Numbered from the stretch's first letter, positions 1 to 8,423 are shown. The stretch is DNA of 64,000 nt from Vibrio palustris (GCF_024346995.1 NZ_AP024888.1:558001-622000), one strand, 5' to 3'. Program-made: numbers and translations. The notes: a model not told the origin generated them from the letters alone.

Positions 1-352
1 CTTGGCAATGCGCATTAATGGTTTCACCTTGCGCAGTGGCACTGTACATATCGGCGGATAAGATGATAGTAAACTTGACACCTTTGTCGGCAAGCTGCTG
101 TATAAGCTCTACATTTCGAGAAGCATGAGTGCATAATATCGCGACATCAGGTACCAAAGGGAGACTCTCGATATTACGATAAGCTAACACGCCACATACG
201 GAAGAATAACGAGGATTAACCGGCATAATAACGCCATTAAAGCCAGCGGTTAGTAGATTCTTCATCACAACATGCCCAGCACGTTCAATCCGGCTTGACG
301 CACCGATCACGGCAACAGATTTGGGGTTGAGTAGGGCGGTTAATCGATTCAT
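1..352 (-). CDS. patZ: PatZ/YfiQ-type protein lysine acetyltransferase, N-terminal part (gene runs off the window)
   Basis: The first 117 residues are visible, starting MNRLTALLNPKSVAVIGASS. The VAVIGASS glycine-rich turn, a following MPVNPRY segment and an ILCTHASRNV stretch are typical of the CoA-binding Rossmann domain that opens NDP-forming acyl-CoA synthetase-like proteins. In Vibrio and enterics this N-terminus belongs to the roughly 880-residue bifunctional PatZ/Pka (YfiQ) protein, which ends in a GNAT domain and acetylates lysines, including the one that inactivates acetyl-CoA synthetase. Only the CoA-binding domain is in the window, so the GNAT part is inferred from the family. It is transcribed away from the SPOR lipoprotein gene. 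Confidence 0.75.
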   Translation of the reverse strand, partial: MNRLTALLNPKSVAVIGASSRIERAGHVVMKNLLTAGFNGVIMPVNPRYSSVCGVLAYRNIESLPLVPDVAILCTHASRNVELIQQLADKGVKFTIILSADMYSATAQGETINAHCQ

Positions 353-580
353 ACTATTCTTTACTCACGAAAAAGTGCTTTGTGTACCATCACTATTATC
401 ATGAATTGTGTCTTGTTAAGAGTATGATTAGTGTCTTAGCGATCACAACTGTTGTGGATTAAGTCTATATTGTGTCATAAATCACAGGAAAGCATTGTAT
501 ATTGGCAACATCAACTTGATTCTCGCCGTTGCTATCGGCATGATTTAACGTATATCTATATTAAGAGTGTTAGAGATCCC

Positions 581-1150
581 ATGAAAAAAATTATCATCAT
601 CGGCTTGTCAGCTTTATTGTCTGCTTGTGCCACTGAACATTACGTAACCGATGTCACCTCACAGAGCCACCGGGAAGATTTTAAACTCGCTGACGTTACT
701 CAGCCTCTTTCATCCAATCAAGATGAGATGCAAGGGGTATCTGAACAAGACGCCGCCCCGAAAATGACCCAAGCTAAGCCTCAATCAGCAGCCAAAACAC
801 CGGCAAAAAGCAAGGAGCATATGACCAGCATTGTTCCACCATCGAAAAAGCAACAACAAGCGCAAACTCGCTTTGGGTACACCATTCAAATTGTTGCGGT
901 TGGAGCACAAAATAAAGTGGATAGTTTTGTTAAGGAATTACCAAAACAAGGCCAACCAATTTGGGAAAACTACAAAGAAGTGAACGGTACGAAATGGTTT
1001 TCAGTACTCTATGGTGATTACGCTACTCGCACACAGGCGAAACAAGCAGCAGAATCCCTACCAAAAGAGCTAAAAGACTTAAAACCATTTGTTAAAAGTA
1101 TCGATTCGATTAAGAACTCAAACTTCCCGACAATGAATAAACTGAATTAG
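581..1150 (+). CDS. SPOR-domain lipoprotein
   Basis: This is a 189-residue secreted protein. It starts MKKIIIIGLSALLSACATEH, a lipoprotein signal peptide with the lipobox LSAC, so the mature protein should begin at Cys16 and be membrane-anchored. Residues about 20-95 are a low-complexity Gln/Lys/Pro/Ala linker. Residues about 100-180 form a SPOR domain (YTIQIVAVG at its start, then W-x-x-Y and KWFSVLYGDY), which in this family binds peptidoglycan denuded of stem peptides. The reading frame is open 43 codons further upstream, but that extension is not hydrophobic and ruins the signal peptide, so the start at 581 is preferred. Its partner in the envelope is unknown. It lies next to ddl. Confidence 0.8.
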   Translation: MKKIIIIGLSALLSACATEHYVTDVTSQSHREDFKLADVTQPLSSNQDEMQGVSEQDAAPKMTQAKPQSAAKTPAKSKEHMTSIVPPSKKQQQAQTRFGYTIQIVAVGAQNKVDSFVKELPKQGQPIWENYKEVNGTKWFSVLYGDYATRTQAKQAAESLPKELKDLKPFVKSIDSIKNSNFPTMNKLN

Positions 1151-1325
1151 TAACCCAGAGAAAGGGGCTGTGCATATACTGAGAGACAAAGTACGCCCCT
1201 TGATTGTCGGCTAAATAACCGATTAAGCTAGAATTCAGTAAACAATGCATTAAGAGCAATGTAAGTTGTTGGCTAATCGACTATTATAGACCTAAACCTT
1301 ATTGGGTAAGTCACGGATTAAGTTA

Positions 1326-2330
1326 ATGGCAAAAGCAACAATTTTATTACTGTGTGGCGGCGCTTCGTCAGAGCACGACGTCTCTCTCATTTCAGCGAAT
1401 TATATCGAACAGCAACTCACTCTTAATCATGAGTTTGACGTTGTTCGTGTCGAGATACAAGCGCAAGGCTGGTACAACAACGCACAGGAATTAGTCACGT
1501 TAGATATTAATTCGGCGACACTTGTGAGTGTGTCAGACACACATGTCATCGATTTTGTCGTACCGTGCATTCATGGGTATCCAGGAGAAACTGGCGATAT
1601 TCAATCTATGCTAGATCTCGCGAATATTCCATATTTAGGTTGTGGTCCAGAAGCGAGTAGTAATAGCTTTAATAAGATCACCTCAAAGCTTTGGTATGAT
1701 GCGCTCAATATCCCTAATACTCCTTATCTTTTCTTAACAGAGAATAATGATGACGCTATTGAACGCACTGAAAAAGCCGTTCAGGAGTGGGGCAACGTAT
1801 TTGTCAAAGCCGCTAGGCAAGGGTCTTCCATAGGGTGTTACAAGGTCACGTCAATCAGCGCGGTAGCTGACGCCATCAAGCAAGCTTTTACTTTCTCTGA
1901 GCAAGTCTTAGTTGAAAAAGCAGTACAACCCCGCGAGCTTGAGGTTGCCGCCTATGAATACAACGACGAAGTGTTCATTACACAGCCTGGTGAAGTGATT
2001 GCGCCTAACAATGCATTTTACACATATGAAGAAAAATACGGTGCCGATAGTCACTCTTTAACTACAGTCGAGGTAGATGACTTAAGTGATGAACAACGGG
2101 ATATCATTCGTGAATCAGCGAGGAAAGCCTTTGTGCACATGAAACTACGTCACCTTTCTCGCATTGATTTTTTCTTAACCCCGGACGGTGATGTCTATCT
2201 CAACGAAGTCAATACCTTCCCTGGTATGACGCCGATTTCAATGTTTCCTAAGATGCTAAAACATAATGGGCATGTCTTTTCTGAGTTTTTAGCTCAGCAC
2301 ATTCGTAAAGCGGTTAATCCCAAGGTTTAA
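1326..2330 (+). CDS. ddl: D-alanine--D-alanine ligase
   Basis: This ATP-grasp ligase of 334 residues makes D-Ala-D-Ala for UDP-MurNAc-pentapeptide synthesis in the cytoplasm. Diagnostic segments are LLCGGASSEHDVSL at the N-terminus, the KAARQGSSIGC substrate/ATP loop near residues 155-170, the YDEKY-like stretch (YEEKYGADS) and LNEVNTFPGMTPISMFP near the C-terminus, where Glu and Asn bind Mg. The start at 1326 gives MAKATILLLCGG, as in homologues; eight further codons are open upstream. It is not inside a division/cell-wall cluster, so it is probably the stand-alone Vibrio ddl. Its last 17 bases overlap the last 17 bases of the convergent recombinase gene. Confidence 0.92.
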   Translation: MAKATILLLCGGASSEHDVSLISANYIEQQLTLNHEFDVVRVEIQAQGWYNNAQELVTLDINSATLVSVSDTHVIDFVVPCIHGYPGETGDIQSMLDLANIPYLGCGPEASSNSFNKITSKLWYDALNIPNTPYLFLTENNDDAIERTEKAVQEWGNVFVKAARQGSSIGCYKVTSISAVADAIKQAFTFSEQVLVEKAVQPRELEVAAYEYNDEVFITQPGEVIAPNNAFYTYEEKYGADSHSLTTVEVDDLSDEQRDIIRESARKAFVHMKLRHLSRIDFFLTPDGDVYLNEVNTFPGMTPISMFPKMLKHNGHVFSEFLAQHIRKAVNPKV

Positions 2331-3285
2331 TTGCTAAGAACTTAAGCTTTTCTCGCTCCGCCGTATTGGTATCTCCAAGATATTGATACGGCATTGCAGC
2401 ACTTAACCAGCGACCAAAACTCTGGATCTCCCGCGCTTTATATCCCTGTTTCGACAATTCTTTTACAGCACCAATTCGTGTCGATTGACCAGAAAACTTT
2501 AAGCCAGGTTGCCCTAAACGTTCTCCAGCATGACGTAAAACCCGATAAATAGATGAGTCATCCAGTGGCGCAGATGCAATATGCCCATGACGATTAATGC
2601 CACGAAATACCGGCCCCGTCTCAACACCAACCAAATTCAACCAACGCATTAATGCCTCTTTGCCTTCATCGGAGAGTTTGTAAGAGGTTTCGCCTAATTC
2701 AATCATGACGATATCGTCTTGATAGACACATTGCTCTAATAACAATTGTTTAAGCTCACCACGTTTAAGAGCACACTCAAACATCACATGATAAATGGCT
2801 AAATCACGAATATCTTTAGCGACATCACTATTAATTAAACCTTCGTGTAATTGAGATAAATGGCCAGCTGTGAATGTTTCTGCTTGTTTGCCGTCACCAT
2901 ACTTATCCAAACGTAACTGCATCAATAACTGCCGGATTGGCTGAGTACGTGTCGGATCGCTATAGCCCGCTAGTTTATGAATATTACTAATCGTGATGGC
3001 ATACCGACGTAGCGTTGAAAATTTACGTTCCCGCGCTTCTTTTTCTAAAAAAAGGCGAATAGCCGTTGTTGATGCCGGCAAAGGAGACACTTGCTTAAAT
3101 TGGCAGAACTCGCGAAATAAATTCCAATCTTTGACCATGGCCACGCATGACCGTTTCGCATACCCATTGTGGGTAATATCTTGAAAACCTTCTACCGTCA
3201 GCTCATTTAGCAAAATTGTGCGATATTGACGCTGAAGTGTAGAATCTGTGAACTCAGAACAATTTTTTTTCAATGAAAACACCAT
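2314..3285 (-). CDS. Cre-like tyrosine recombinase/integrase
   Basis: This is a 323-residue phage-integrase-family protein. An N-terminal SAM-like core-binding domain (about 30-125) precedes a catalytic domain (about 135-315). The catalytic set can be placed by comparison with Cre: Arg175 (in ALKRGEL), Lys203, Arg270 (SGQSTRIG), Trp293 (GRW) and nucleophile Tyr302, nine residues after the Trp as in Cre. The histidine that normally opens the H-x-x-R box is Gln267 here. No transposon boundaries, excisionase or cargo genes are visible, and the neighbours are ordinary Vibrio core genes, so it may be a domesticated recombinase. Start ATG 3285; no strong ribosome-binding site was seen, so the start is uncertain. 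Confidence 0.8.
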   Translation of the reverse strand: MVFSLKKNCSEFTDSTLQRQYRTILLNELTVEGFQDITHNGYAKRSCVAMVKDWNLFREFCQFKQVSPLPASTTAIRLFLEKEARERKFSTLRRYAITISNIHKLAGYSDPTRTQPIRQLLMQLRLDKYGDGKQAETFTAGHLSQLHEGLINSDVAKDIRDLAIYHVMFECALKRGELKQLLLEQCVYQDDIVMIELGETSYKLSDEGKEALMRWLNLVGVETGPVFRGINRHGHIASAPLDDSSIYRVLRHAGERLGQPGLKFSGQSTRIGAVKELSKQGYKAREIQSFGRWLSAAMPYQYLGDTNTAEREKLKFLAIKPWD

Positions 3286-3377
3286 AAACTAGAAGTTTGG
3301 ACAGAAAGAGACTTGCTAAGCTAAAATATACAATTATTATTTATACTAACGAAATGACACAAGAGTAGCGAGCGCTT

Positions 3378-3749
3378 ATGGCTGTATCAATTTATCGCGG
3401 GGTGCAACTGCAATCCGCCAATGATTCGACTGAAGTTTGGCAAGCCCGAATTAAAAAACATGTTATCACGGGAAGTCTGGCAGCAGTAAAGAAAAGTATT
3501 GATTGGTGGTGTGACACTGCGTCTTTAATCGATCCAAAAGAATTTGAGTCATTACAACCCAGAAAAGATGATACGGTTAGCGCTGGCGCTCAAGAGAACT
3601 TTAATGGATACACCATAAAAAACGATACGGGAGAAGCGAATGCTTGGTATTGTTTTTTTAATGGACGCTTAATCAAAGGATCTAAGGTAGCCATTCAAAA
3701 ACACATTGAAGCCTATCTTATTGCCAAGAAGCGCGCCGAAGGTAAATAG
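3378..3749 (+). CDS. DUF3319-like Vibrio protein
   Basis: This small soluble protein of 123 residues starts MAVSIYRGVQLQ. It contains two similar halves: residues about 3-50 (Y-R-G ... W-x-A-x-I ... GSLAAVKKSIDWW) and about 72-115 (FNGYTIKNDTG ... WYCFFNGRLIKGSKVAIQKHI). The second reads like a degenerate repeat of the first, each ending in a G-S-x-x-A/V-x-K/Q helix. I associate it with DUF3319, a Vibrio-restricted family of unknown function. It is 28 nt upstream of yciH and probably co-transcribed with it. No function is assigned. Confidence 0.7.
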   Translation: MAVSIYRGVQLQSANDSTEVWQARIKKHVITGSLAAVKKSIDWWCDTASLIDPKEFESLQPRKDDTVSAGAQENFNGYTIKNDTGEANAWYCFFNGRLIKGSKVAIQKHIEAYLIAKKRAEGK

Positions 3750-3777
3750 AGATAACGAACAAAGAAGTAGATATTTT

Positions 3778-4089
3778 ATGACATTAGTATATTCAACCGA
3801 CGTTGGGCGAATTGACCCAGAGCCAGAGCAAAAAATTCGTCCTCAAGGCGACGGGATTGTGCGTATTCACCGAGAAACAAAAGGGCGAAAAGGCAAGGGC
3901 GTTTCAGTAATCAAAGGCTTGGATATGGACGATGCGCCATTAAAATTGTTAGCAGCAGAGCTGAAAAAAGTGTGTGGCTGTGGCGGCTCCGTCAAAGATG
4001 GATGTGTTGAAATTCAAGGTGATATGCGCGATAAAATAAAAGCGCACTTGGAGAAAAAGGGTCATACCGTAAAACTAGCCGGTGGCTAA
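3778..4089 (+). CDS. yciH: SUI1/YciH-family translation factor-like protein
   Basis: This protein has 103 residues and the eIF1/SUI1 fold. The basic RETKGRKGKGVSVIKGL segment (residues about 35-52) and the C-terminal VCGCGGSVKDGCVEIQGD...LEKKGHTVKLAGG signature are characteristic. E. coli YciH is a stress-linked protein that discriminates against non-canonical initiation on the 30S subunit; that role is family knowledge, not seen here. The start at 3778 is chosen because it gives the usual MTLVYSTDVGRI N-terminus; the frame is open further upstream inside the preceding gene. It is followed by a good terminator. Confidence 0.88.
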   Translation: MTLVYSTDVGRIDPEPEQKIRPQGDGIVRIHRETKGRKGKGVSVIKGLDMDDAPLKLLAAELKKVCGCGGSVKDGCVEIQGDMRDKIKAHLEKKGHTVKLAGG

Positions 4090-4106
4090 ACCTCAAACTA
4101 TGTAAT

Positions 4107-4133
4107 AAGCCATGTTTTCAAGCATGGCTTTTT
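4107..4133 (+). terminator. Rho-independent terminator after yciH
   Basis: A perfect 8-bp stem (AAGCCATG paired with CATGGCTT) with an 8-nt loop runs into a short T run, 18 nt after the yciH stop. It should end the DUF3319-yciH transcript. Confidence 0.75.
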
Positions 4134-4473
4134 ACTAGCGAAAATAACTCAAACTCATTCGATAGATACTCGTCATATTTATTGGTATGAATCAGCTAGC
4201 AAAGAAACAATTACGTGAAAGCTTCTCACGATTATTTATAGTTTAAACAGACCTGACACAATACCCATGTCACTTCTGATAAATTTACAGTCAATGCCAT
4301 TTTTATTACAACACAGCTAACGTTAGACCGATTAGTGGCATTATCCAATGTTAGATTCCGCATTTAGCGTAGGTAGATGAAAATACTTTAGGCATGCACT
4401 CAAGAATGTCTTACAACCTTTGTGCGTACTTACCGTACTCAAGACTCGCAATGCCATTAAAATAGGAAGCTTT
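4134..4473. other. Intergenic stretch before mtgA
   Basis: These 340 bases have no convincing gene. There is a 10-bp palindrome CTAACGTTAG at about 4317-4326 and a second GTTAGAT about 30 nt later. The mtgA promoter must lie in the second half, but no clear -35/-10 pair stands out. Confidence 0.5.
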
Positions 4474-5175
4474 GTGACCGGAATAAAAAATCGAGTAATT
4501 CGCCGAATAAAAAAGACCATTATGGTATTTTTTGCTGTGTTACTCGGTACGCCTATATTGCTAGCACTCATTATGAAATTTGTGAACCCACCATTTTGGG
4601 GATGGGAAATTCATCGAACACTATTTCCTATTGATGGGTACCCACAGCAAATAGAACATCAATGGGTTGCGATATCAGAGATCTCGCCGTACTTACCTTT
4701 AGCGGTAATGGCGTCAGAAGATCAGCGTTTTCCCGAACACTGGGGAATCGATTTTCACGCATTATGGAAAGTGATTAAAACAAGTGGTTCTGGAGGGCCT
4801 GATCGAGGTGCAAGTACCATTACTCAGCAAACAGCAAAAAATGTATTTTTGTACCCAAGTCATACGTATATCCGTAAAGCTTACGAATTATATATTGCGC
4901 TAATACTTGAGCTTATTTGGGGTAAAGAAAGGATCATGGAAGTCTATCTTAATGTGATTGAATTCGGCCCAGGTATTTATGGTGTACAAGCAGCATCAGA
5001 ACATTACTTTGGCATTAATGCGAGCCAAGTCAGTCGCTATCAAGCGGCACAACTTGCGGTCGTATTGCCTAATCCCTACAAAATTCATCCCGCACCAATG
5101 ACGAGTTACGTGCGTCATCGGGTAAACTGGGTTCTTGGCCAAATGAGAAATCTTGGTCCAGTCACTTTACATTAA
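4474..5175 (+). CDS. mtgA: Monofunctional peptidoglycan transglycosylase MtgA
   Basis: This GT51 glycosyltransferase of about 233 residues polymerises lipid II into glycan strands at the periplasmic face of the inner membrane. A single membrane anchor (about residues 12-35: IMVFFAVLLGTPILLALI) is followed by the GT51 motifs: EDQRFPEHWGID with the catalytic Glu, RGASTITQQTAKNVFL, and KERIMEVYLNVIEFG with the second conserved Glu. No transpeptidase domain follows. GTG 4474 is chosen because AGGAAG lies at 4464-4469; a TTG at 4420 is also in frame but lacks a ribosome-binding site. Confidence 0.9.
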   Translation: MTGIKNRVIRRIKKTIMVFFAVLLGTPILLALIMKFVNPPFWGWEIHRTLFPIDGYPQQIEHQWVAISEISPYLPLAVMASEDQRFPEHWGIDFHALWKVIKTSGSGGPDRGASTITQQTAKNVFLYPSHTYIRKAYELYIALILELIWGKERIMEVYLNVIEFGPGIYGVQAASEHYFGINASQVSRYQAAQLAVVLPNPYKIHPAPMTSYVRHRVNWVLGQMRNLGPVTLH

Positions 5176-5218
5176 TACTCAGGTTATAAAACAACGCTGC
5201 AAAGGGAGCGTGGGCTCA

Positions 5219-5262
5219 CTAATAATCAGTCAGTATCTGAAAGATAACTAACTGATTATTAG
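5219..5262 (+). terminator. Long hairpin downstream of mtgA
   Basis: CTAATAATCAGT (5219-5230) pairs perfectly with ACTGATTATTAG (5251-5262). The inner parts AGTATC and GATAACT extend the stem with small bulges to roughly 18-19 bp around a TGAAA loop. It lies 43 nt after the mtgA stop, followed by GGTATTTTA. It is probably a terminator, although the T tract is weak. Confidence 0.5.
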
Positions 5263-5785
5263 GTATTTTATGGTAAATACATTATGTTTAATAGCAGCTA
5301 TCTATATCTATTATCACTAGAGAAGTGGGGGTATAACAAAACACAATAGAGTAAATATCTCATCTTAACGAGATATATTCACCACAACCTTATTTAACAT
5401 AACACATATAATGCGCACCAAAGGCGACATTACATATTACCTGAAAATATGCAGTAACTCATAGTATAATCCGAGATTTCGGCTAGCAATCCGAAGTACT
5501 CAACACTCACGATTACAAACACGTAATCTGACAATAAAAATGCGCACTACCAATCACTTCATTAAGTCTTAAAATAACCATTATTGAACTGAAAAGTTTG
5601 TACCTCAGTGCCTCACGAAAGTATGGCTGTGTTTAAACACCATAACATCAACTCTTATCCGTGTGGCTATCAACATGTTTCATTCACAACGTTATTGCTA
5701 ACCAACTAAATGGAGCTATACCACATGCATGCATCCCATACATTTAATATGTGACAACATCACTTTTAGTTGGCCATCGGGTTAA

Positions 5786-5818
5786 CTCCACCGTGACGTC
5801 ACGTTCACCACGGTGGAG
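5786..5818. repeat. Perfect 10-bp inverted repeat
   Basis: CTCCACCGTG at 5786-5795 pairs with CACGGTGGAG at 5809-5818 across a 13-nt loop. It is GC-rich in an AT-rich setting and lies 10 nt beyond the stop of the small minus-strand ORF, so it may be that gene's terminator, but no T run follows on either strand. Confidence 0.45.
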
Positions 5819-5827
5819 CTCTCGTAT

Positions 5828-5926
5828 TTACTCAGTAACCGCTAAGAAAAATACGAAGAAAGAAAAACCAAAAGAAAGCGTTGCCGCTACTCCAAGGTAA
5901 TACAAATATGCAGCTTTCTGAGTCAT
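5828..5926 (-). CDS. Possible 32-residue single-span membrane protein
   Basis: The ORF reads MTQKAAYLYYLG, then a hydrophobic segment rich in Phe (residues about 12-30, VAATLSFGFSFFVFFLAV) and ends in TE. An AAGGG motif lies about 9 nt upstream of the ATG, and a stable inverted repeat follows the stop. Size, topology and signals fit the class of tiny bacterial membrane proteins that accompany larger complexes, but no partner is next to it and I do not recognise the family. An in-frame ATG two codons earlier (5932) is an alternative start. Confidence 0.5.
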   Translation of the reverse strand: MTQKAAYLYYLGVAATLSFGFSFFVFFLAVTE

Positions 5927-6432
5927 AAACATTGCCCTTAAATAAGTGTGGTCTTTAATTCTAATCGCTTTAAAGAGCAAAGTATATTACTGACATCAAA
6001 GATTTATCGATTATTAGCCGATCTTTTAGCTTACAAGTATCGCTTCTGTAAGAATGCTCACTTTCATAAGTTTAATCAATAAAACTAAGCATAATCACAA
6101 CATTTATGCACAATTCTAGTTACATGATAATGAAAAACTAGATTGTGTCGCTTAAGGAAACAATCCAATAACACTGAGGAAGCTCAAAATTATCGATGAT
6201 TATGATGTATGAGCATGCATTAAATTTTCGATTCTCAAATATAGTGGCTACAATTTAAACACTACCAAAATATGAAATGTTTGTGGATAAAACATCTTTG
6301 TGTCACTTTTACCAATTAATCTAATGCAATAATGCACGATTCAAACTTCGGGCCACGTGGCAACCCGTGACAGCGTAACAAGAAGTCGCATCAATAGAGA
6401 AAATGGAATAACATGACAATGAGGGAACGAAC

Positions 6433-6639
6433 ATGAAACAACGTTTAAAGATCTGTTTAAGTACAACCACATCCCTACTCGCTTTAGCGGTCAGCGCCTA
6501 TTTATACTTATTTTTATCTCAAGAATGGGCACTAAAACTATTTGTGTTACTTGGTTCAGCGCTGATAATTCATCGCTATTGTTGCTTAGTTATGTCGAAA
6601 CTAGTGCCTGGTGAGACATTAGAAAGCCAAGAAAAGTGA
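6433..6639 (+). CDS. Small hypothetical membrane protein
   Basis: This 68-residue protein is preceded by GAGGGAACGAAC, a good ribosome-binding site. Two hydrophobic segments are visible: about residues 8-30 (LSTTTSLLALAVSAYLYLFLS) and about 34-52 (LKLFVLLGSALIIH). They are followed by a Cys-Cys pair (YCCLVMSK) and a charged tail. It is probably a two-span inner-membrane protein. I do not recognise the family, and the flanking intergenic regions suggest it is monocistronic. Confidence 0.6.
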   Translation: MKQRLKICLSTTTSLLALAVSAYLYLFLSQEWALKLFVLLGSALIIHRYCCLVMSKLVPGETLESQEK

Positions 6640-6951
6640 ATGGTTTATATCGATGTAGATTTAAAAGTATGTGGCTTTCTTGAGTAAAATATTTAGTTAT
6701 AGTGCATTATGGTCTTGTGTAGTCACAATGAACTTTGTAAATGCAGGATAACGTTGTTGATAACTTCGCAAACATGATCCTTGCGAAGGTTCAAGATCAT
6801 AATATTGGCAGGTTATTTTTTTAACTTAATAAAGTATCTACATTTGATAAAAAGCGGCCGACAGAATATATGTACACTGTCATATGGAAATAACGACAGT
6901 ATAAAATACTACTTTAAGTTATTAATTTTTAGGTATTTATATTTTTAATAC
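6640..6951. other. Intergenic region between two small genes
   Basis: These 312 AT-rich bases lie between the convergent 68-residue membrane protein gene and yoaH. An imperfect hairpin (ATGATCCTTG against CAAGATCAT, about 6774-6800) precedes a T-rich stretch and may end the plus-strand transcript. Nothing else was recognised. Confidence 0.4.
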
Positions 6952-6982
6952 AAAAAAACCAAGGCACTTTGCAATACCTTGG
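6952..6982 (-). terminator. Terminator of the vxr operon
   Basis: Read on the minus strand, CCAAGG pairs with CCTTGG and is followed by seven Ts, 10 nt after the yoaH stop. It is a textbook rho-independent terminator for the minus-strand operon. Confidence 0.75.
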
Positions 6983-6991
6983 CGATTCAAA

Positions 6992-7144
6992 TTATGCTTT
7001 CTTGTCTTTTTGGGCTTCACGAATCTCATTGGCAACCAGTTTAATCGCTTCCCCTGAGCTCATTCCCTGACGCATCATTTCTTGTATTTTTTCAACAGCT
7101 TCTTGCTGTTCTTCGTGAGTCATCGTCGGTAGATCTTCAAACAT
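6992..7144 (-). CDS. yoaH: UPF0181 (YoaH-like) protein, last gene of the vxr operon
   Basis: This 50-residue protein starts [20 protein letters not shown] and contains [20 protein letters not shown], the signature of the UPF0181/YoaH family (E. coli YoaH has the same MxxGLPxLTHEQQ...GMSSGxAI pattern). Its function is unknown. A ribosome-binding site (AGGAGT) is visible upstream, and it starts 42 nt after the stop of the outer-membrane protein gene. By position it matches the fifth gene of the V. cholerae vxrABCDE operon, which I recall being annotated UPF0181; that equivalence is from memory. Confidence 0.85.
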   Translation of the reverse strand: MFEDLPTMTHEEQQEAVEKIQEMMRQGMSSGEAIKLVANEIREAQKDKKA

Positions 7145-7186
7145 TATATTTACTCCTGAGTTTGGAGGACGAATATAAAGTGAAAT

Positions 7187-8371
7187 TCAGTAAGTAGCAA
7201 GTAAGTTTATGGATGCCCCCATAGAATTTTCATTCGTATAACTTGCTGCTATATCCATTTGAAATAAACCTAATGGTGATAGGCCCACTCCAGCAGTATA
7301 GGTCGGCTCCCGACCGGAATAAGCTATATTTTTTTGATAACCAACACGCAGTTGTAACTGTCGAAGTAAATCTATCTCCGCCCCTACTCTAAGCATTTGA
7401 GTATTGTCGTCAAACGCGTCAAAACGGCGGAGTTCATTAAGATCATAATCAATACTTAGGGTAAAAAAATCAGCTACGATACCAGCGCCGACCGTATATA
7501 AAGGACGCATTTTATATTCATACTGTAGTGCATTACCATTAGCTGAACTAATTGTCTTCGTCGTAATATTATGAGGTACTAGATTAGATGCAGATACCCC
7601 CAAACGATAAGGTCCATAGAACCAAAGCCCACCGGCATCTAAGTTAAGTTGATTTTCTGCATTACTATTTTTAGCAACATCAGTAAGTTCAAACTCTTCT
7701 GGCGTGGCTTGATATACAAAGGTATAAATTCTTTGTAATTTAGGAGATAGGCCAAAAGCCATATGTTGACCAAAAACGGTATTATAGCGTGCCACCGATA
7801 CCCCCACTTCAGTCACCGCTACCGAGACCGCATCTATCGTGGTATTTTGTGCTTTTTGCAGTGTACATTGATTCGTATTGCTTGATGTTTGGCAATTGCC
7901 AACATTCGCTGTAACAAATGATTCTGAATAGGCTTTACCAAAGATATTCATTGATAGGTATGGGTTTGGAATTCCTAGTGCAAAAGCACCACCTAATTCA
8001 GCATTAAACTGTGAACCGTTAATTTGGTTAAGCTCACCATCCAACGCAGTAATTTTTTCTTGTGTTACACTGTCACGTGTAGAGTCTAAAAGATCGGATA
8101 GTCTATCAATGGAATCCAACATATTATCTTGGTCATTATAAATGCCACCAAAGCTGGGGAGAATCATACCAGCATCATCATTACGCCGATAAATTGCTGT
8201 TAATGCAGGATTATAAAAAGGAGCAGTAAGATAGGTTGCAGAGACAACACCGACGCCACCCATGCCATCCCCACGCGCTTCAATCGAGTGAGGAGCCGCT
8301 GCAAAGGAAGATGTTACCCATAAAACAGAGGCTGATAAAACGCTGTATTTAAAAAAAGGAAGTTTATACAT
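7187..8371 (-). CDS. TraF-like outer-membrane barrel protein of the vxr operon
   Basis: This 394-residue exported protein has a signal peptide ending about residue 24 (SSFAAAPHS). The mature part carries the FadL/TraF_2-like opening EARGDGMGGVGVVSATYLTAPFYNPALTA and a series of alternating beta-strands to the C-terminus, ending in NLLATY with a terminal aromatic as in many barrels. Vibrio homologues are usually annotated 'conjugal transfer protein TraF', but there is no conjugation system here and the gene is chromosomal. A coiled segment at about 85-115 sits on the surface side. It lies between the vxrC-like gene and yoaH and by position corresponds to vxrD. Confidence 0.75.
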   Translation of the reverse strand: MYKLPFFKYSVLSASVLWVTSSFAAAPHSIEARGDGMGGVGVVSATYLTAPFYNPALTAIYRRNDDAGMILPSFGGIYNDQDNMLDSIDRLSDLLDSTRDSVTQEKITALDGELNQINGSQFNAELGGAFALGIPNPYLSMNIFGKAYSESFVTANVGNCQTSSNTNQCTLQKAQNTTIDAVSVAVTEVGVSVARYNTVFGQHMAFGLSPKLQRIYTFVYQATPEEFELTDVAKNSNAENQLNLDAGGLWFYGPYRLGVSASNLVPHNITTKTISSANGNALQYEYKMRPLYTVGAGIVADFFTLSIDYDLNELRRFDAFDDNTQMLRVGAEIDLLRQLQLRVGYQKNIAYSGREPTYTAGVGLSPLGLFQMDIAASYTNENSMGASINLLATY

Positions 8372-8423
8372 AGCGGTAAACCGATAAATTGTTTATTTCT
8401 TATCGGCTTAATATGCGCTATCT

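Larger units (their letters stand above)
5176..6432. other. Gene-poor 1.25-kb intergenic region
   Basis: This AT-rich stretch is unusually long for the region and has no ORF above 60 codons that looks real. Features seen in it: a long imperfect hairpin just after mtgA (5219-5262), one 32-codon membrane-protein ORF on the minus strand (5828-5926), a perfect 10-bp inverted repeat (5786-5818) and a smaller one around 5356-5376. No transposase remnant or tRNA was recognised. A non-coding RNA cannot be excluded. Confidence 0.5.

Noticed and set aside
4317..4350. Integron attC-like core (CTAACGTTAG, then GTTAGAT) near a tyrosine recombinase gene
   Set aside because: The GTTRRRY pattern fits, but the matching RYYYAAC end and paired inner boxes of an attC site are not found, and the recombinase is Cre-like rather than IntI-like.
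5281..5346. Short plus-strand frame starting MFNSSYLYLL after mtgA
   Set aside because: Only 21 codons, no ribosome-binding site, no similarity recognised.
7187..8371. Evidence of conjugation or an ICE, suggested by the 'TraF' annotation type
   Set aside because: No other transfer, relaxase or integrative element genes occur nearby; the protein is better read as a chromosomal outer-membrane barrel of the vxr operon.
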